From Kitasatospora sp. SUK 42 (lineage in GTDB: Bacteria > Actinomycetota > Actinomycetes > Streptomycetales > Streptomycetaceae): a DNA stretch of 64,000 bases. How positions within the stretch are numbered: the first letter of the stretch is position 1; each line of letters starts with the position of its first letter. Under the pieces are notes generated by a model. That model was not told the DNA's origin and searched no databases. It saw only the letters and a list, made by a program, of their open reading frames with translations. Location: NCBI RefSeq assembly GCF_015776785.2, contig NZ_LFMD02000002.1:1052838-1116837 (forward strand). Reading direction: 5' to 3'. The position numbers were made by a program, and so were the translations under genes. This document shows, in pieces, positions 62,139 to 64,000 of this stretch.

Positions 62139-62816
62139 CTACGGCCGGGTGTAGGCGCCCAGGTCGGGGACGGTGGCGAAGCCGACGCCGTAGGCGCTGA
62201 CGCCACGCCCGAAGGCTCCGAGCAGGACGCCGGGGGCCTCCCCCGCCAGCACCCAGCCGTACTCGGACTCGCGGTAGCGGAAAGGCTGCGGCAGGCCGTT
62301 GACCGGCAGGCTGAGAGTGGACCAGCCGGGGCCCGCCAGGTCGTCGGCGAGGTCCCAGGCCAGGGTGCTCTGCTGGTCCATCCAGTCCTGGCGCAGCGTG
62401 CGGTCCAGCTGGCCGGGCCAGGTCGCGGCGAGCAGGCCTGAGCCGGCCAGCCAGGCGGCGGAGGAGGCGGAGGTCGCCTCCAGGGTGCCGGTGTTGTCGG
62501 CGCTGCGGCGGCTGTCCCGGCGGGCCACGGTGACCACCACCGCGAACTTGCGCACGTCTCGCGCCTCGAACTGCCTGGCCGGCTCGTCGCCGTGGCCGAG
62601 GGTGCCGTAGTCGACGCTGCCGGCCGCCCCGGCACGGGGGCCGCCCGCACCGGCCTGCATCAGGTAGCGGCGGCCGGTCCAGCCGTCGTCCAGGCCGTAC
62701 CAGGGGAAGTCTGCGGACAGGTAGGGCACCAGCGGGTCCGCCGGGCCGGCCTGTCCGCCGACCACCGGGCCGCCGGCCGTGGCCGTCGCCCCTCCCGCCT
62801 GACTCGTCGCGTCCAT
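62139..62816 (-). CDS. Conserved hypothetical protein
   Basis: 225 aa. Gly/Ala-rich start, then a globular part with YLSADFPWYGLDDGWTGRR, KFAVVVTVARRDS and YRESEYGWVLAGEAPGVLLG ending VPDLGAYTRP. No membrane segment, signal peptide or known motif. Conserved between mrp and tatB in Streptomyces as far as I recall. Composition and codon use match neighbours. Confidence 0.7.
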   Translation of the reverse strand: MDATSQAGGATATAGGPVVGGQAGPADPLVPYLSADFPWYGLDDGWTGRRYLMQAGAGGPRAGAAGSVDYGTLGHGDEPARQFEARDVRKFAVVVTVARRDSRRSADNTGTLEATSASSAAWLAGSGLLAATWPGQLDRTLRQDWMDQQSTLAWDLADDLAGPGWSTLSLPVNGLPQPFRYRESEYGWVLAGEAPGVLLGAFGRGVSAYGVGFATVPDLGAYTRP

Positions 62817-63036
62817 CCCCGGGCCTCCTCAACGCACGTGTGCCTGCCGTGGCGCGCTCCCATGGTGGCGTACCTCGGCGTTCCCGGTGGCCGTTCCTGG
62901 TCCGCGGGGGCGCGGATGTGACGGACGGCTCAGCGGGAACAATCAGCACAATAGCGGCGCACACGCCACCGCCCCGCTCAGCCGGGCGGCCGGGCGGGGC
63001 GGGCTCGCGTCGCCGCGGGGTCCGGGCGGGTCGCGG

Positions 63037-63471
63037 TCAGGTCGCGTCGGGGTCGAACGGGGGCCGCTCGCCCGGCTGAAGCGGGGCACCGGAGGAGGCG
63101 GGGGCCGGGGAGGCCTTCTCGAAGCTCACGCTGCCGCTGTGGCCGTTCACCGGCGCCGCGGGCTTGTCGTCCAGGACGGAGCGGATGTCGAGGGTGTCCT
63201 TCATCTCCTTGAGGCCCAGCGGGTCCTGCTGGTCCCCCATGAGCTGCTTGCGCACGAAGGTCTTGGGGTTGAGGTCCTCGAACTCGAAGTCCTTGAACTC
63301 CGGGCCCAGCTCGCTGCGGATGTCCTCCTTCGCGTTGTCGGCGAAGGACCGGATCTTCCGGATGAAGCCCATGGTGTCCTGGATCAGCTTCGGCAGCTTG
63401 TCGGGGCCGAAGATGATGATCGCCATGACGATCAGGGTCAGGACCTCCAGCCCTCCTACATCGCTGAACAC
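63037..63471 (-). CDS. tatB: Twin-arginine translocase subunit TatB
   Basis: 144 aa. Short periplasmic start, one membrane helix (LEVLTLIVMAIIIFG), the GPDKLPKLI hinge, an amphipathic helix (GFIRKIRSFADNAKEDIRSE) and an acidic/Pro-rich tail. TatB receives folded Tat substrates with TatC. The F-G-P hinge and long tail favour TatB over TatA. Placed as in mycobacteria beside mrp and the sigE-rseA-htrA group. Confidence 0.93.
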   Translation of the reverse strand: MFSDVGGLEVLTLIVMAIIIFGPDKLPKLIQDTMGFIRKIRSFADNAKEDIRSELGPEFKDFEFEDLNPKTFVRKQLMGDQQDPLGLKEMKDTLDIRSVLDDKPAAPVNGHSGSVSFEKASPAPASSGAPLQPGERPPFDPDAT

Positions 63472-63599
63472 CTTTGCTCCCTAGCTCGCCGGACGACGGT
63501 TCCTACAGGGTAATGGCCACCGGCGGGTCCCTGTTCCACGTTGGGATGAAGCCGTGGTAAAGACCAGCCGGTGGCCTGAGCCGGGTGCGAGGGGTTCCG

Positions 63600-64000
63600 C
63601 TAGGGCAGCTGCTGGCGCAGCGCGGCGATGTTGCCCGGGTAGCGCTCGGGAGAGGCGGACGGGGTCGCCTCCCGGGTGGAGGCGATCGGCCGGCCCGGGA
63701 AGTCCACCGGGACCTGCGCGTTCATCGGGACCAGGCCCGGGCGGCCGGAGCCGCCGCTGCCGCCGGGCGGGCTGAGCGTGGTGCCGTGCTGCTCCTCGCC
63801 CTGGGGCAGCCCGCCGACGCCGCCGAGCGTCACCGCGGCGACCGAGAAGGCGCCCGCGGCGGCGAAGACGAGGCGTCGCCCGCGTGCGGAGGAGCGGAGG
63901 ACGGCCGCGGACGGCTGCGGCCGAACGGGGGTGCGGTCGGGGCGGGCGGCGGCCTCCGGGCGGCCGGTGCGCCGGCCCATCAGCGGGCGCGCTCTCGTCC
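63600..64000 (-). CDS. C-terminal part of a membrane protein, possibly anti-sigma factor (partial)
   Basis: The reading frame is open to the window edge, so the N-terminus is missing; an internal ATG lies at 63980. What is seen: an Arg/Pro-rich cytoplasmic stretch, one helix (LVFAAAGAFSVAAVTLGGVGG) and a ~75-residue Gly/Pro/Ser-rich extracytoplasmic tail. In mycobacteria tatB is beside htrA, rseA and sigE. Layout suits the C-terminal half of an RseA-like zinc anti-sigma factor, but no zinc-finger part is in the window. Confidence 0.5.
   Translation of the reverse strand, partial: TRARPLMGRRTGRPEAAARPDRTPVRPQPSAAVLRSSARGRRLVFAAAGAFSVAAVTLGGVGGLPQGEEQHGTTLSPPGGSGGSGRPGLVPMNAQVPVDFPGRPIASTREATPSASPERYPGNIAALRQQLP

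Overview
The window is high-GC actinobacterial DNA with strong GC preference at third codon positions, many GTG starts, and genes such as wblC, a mycoredoxin, a Zincin_2 metalloprotease and adnAB. Gene content and order point to Streptomycetaceae (Streptomyces or Kitasatospora), in the chromosomal core. From memory it matches the S. coelicolor interval around SCO5150-SCO5206. It also matches two M. tuberculosis blocks: Rv3193c-Rv3211 (UPF0182, PDZ/S16 protease, Zincin_2, ABC1 kinase, whiB7, uvrD2, mycoredoxin, nudC, adnB/adnA, alkyltransferase-like protein, moeZ, TetR, DUF3107, ferritin-like, rhlE) and Rv1222-Rv1239c (corA, MgtE-domain protein, DUF1003, mrp, tatB). I see no insertion sequence, prophage, CRISPR array or biosynthetic cluster.

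Layout. 1-12.7 kb: Fur-family regulator, Sel1-repeat protein, two identical initiator tRNAs, UPF0182 membrane protein, YlbL-type protease, moaE, a sugar-epimerase-like SDR, Zincin_2 protease and a NUDIX hydrolase. 12.8-18.6 kb: YgjP-type metallopeptidase, a degenerate ThiF-like protein behind an inverted pair of DnaA boxes, an ABC1 kinase, then wblC with a translation-coupled downstream gene and a long attenuator leader. 18.6-25 kb: uvrD2, mycoredoxin, GntR regulator, nudC, M20 peptidase. 25-31.7 kb: a PadR-controlled FtsX-type ABC transporter, an endonuclease/phosphatase-fold protein and a SpoIIE-type phosphatase. 31.9-39.1 kb: adnB, adnA and an alkyltransferase-like protein, a double-strand-break and alkylation repair group. 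39.2-49 kb: pseudokinase/flippase fusion, moeZ, epimerase, a truncated PelF-like protein, hydrolase, TetR, DUF3107, ferritin-like protein. 49-64 kb: DEAD-box helicase with a probable CTG start, hydrolase, PHP phosphoesterase, SUFU-domain protein, corA, EamA transporter, MgtE-domain protein, DUF1003 protein, mrp, tatB and the end of a membrane protein.

Themes. DNA repair and helicases (uvrD2, adnAB, the alkyltransferase-like protein, rhlE-like), sulfur and Fe-S or molybdenum cofactor supply (moeZ, moaE, mrp), magnesium handling (corA and the MgtE-domain protein), and antibiotic-stress regulation (wblC).

The most interesting regulatory structure is the wblC leader. It has a 152-codon upstream ORF, a 13-nt segment inside it that is exactly complementary to the 5' arm of a downstream intrinsic terminator, and an A/T-rich motif next to the -35. 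Other good candidates are the corA leader with a Pro/Arg-rich upstream ORF, the structured leader with CTG initiation at the DEAD-box gene, the inverted DnaA boxes at 13.66 kb and the truncated PelF-like gene. Functions are assigned by reading motifs; no database search was run. Start codons were chosen by ribosome-binding sites and N-terminal plausibility.
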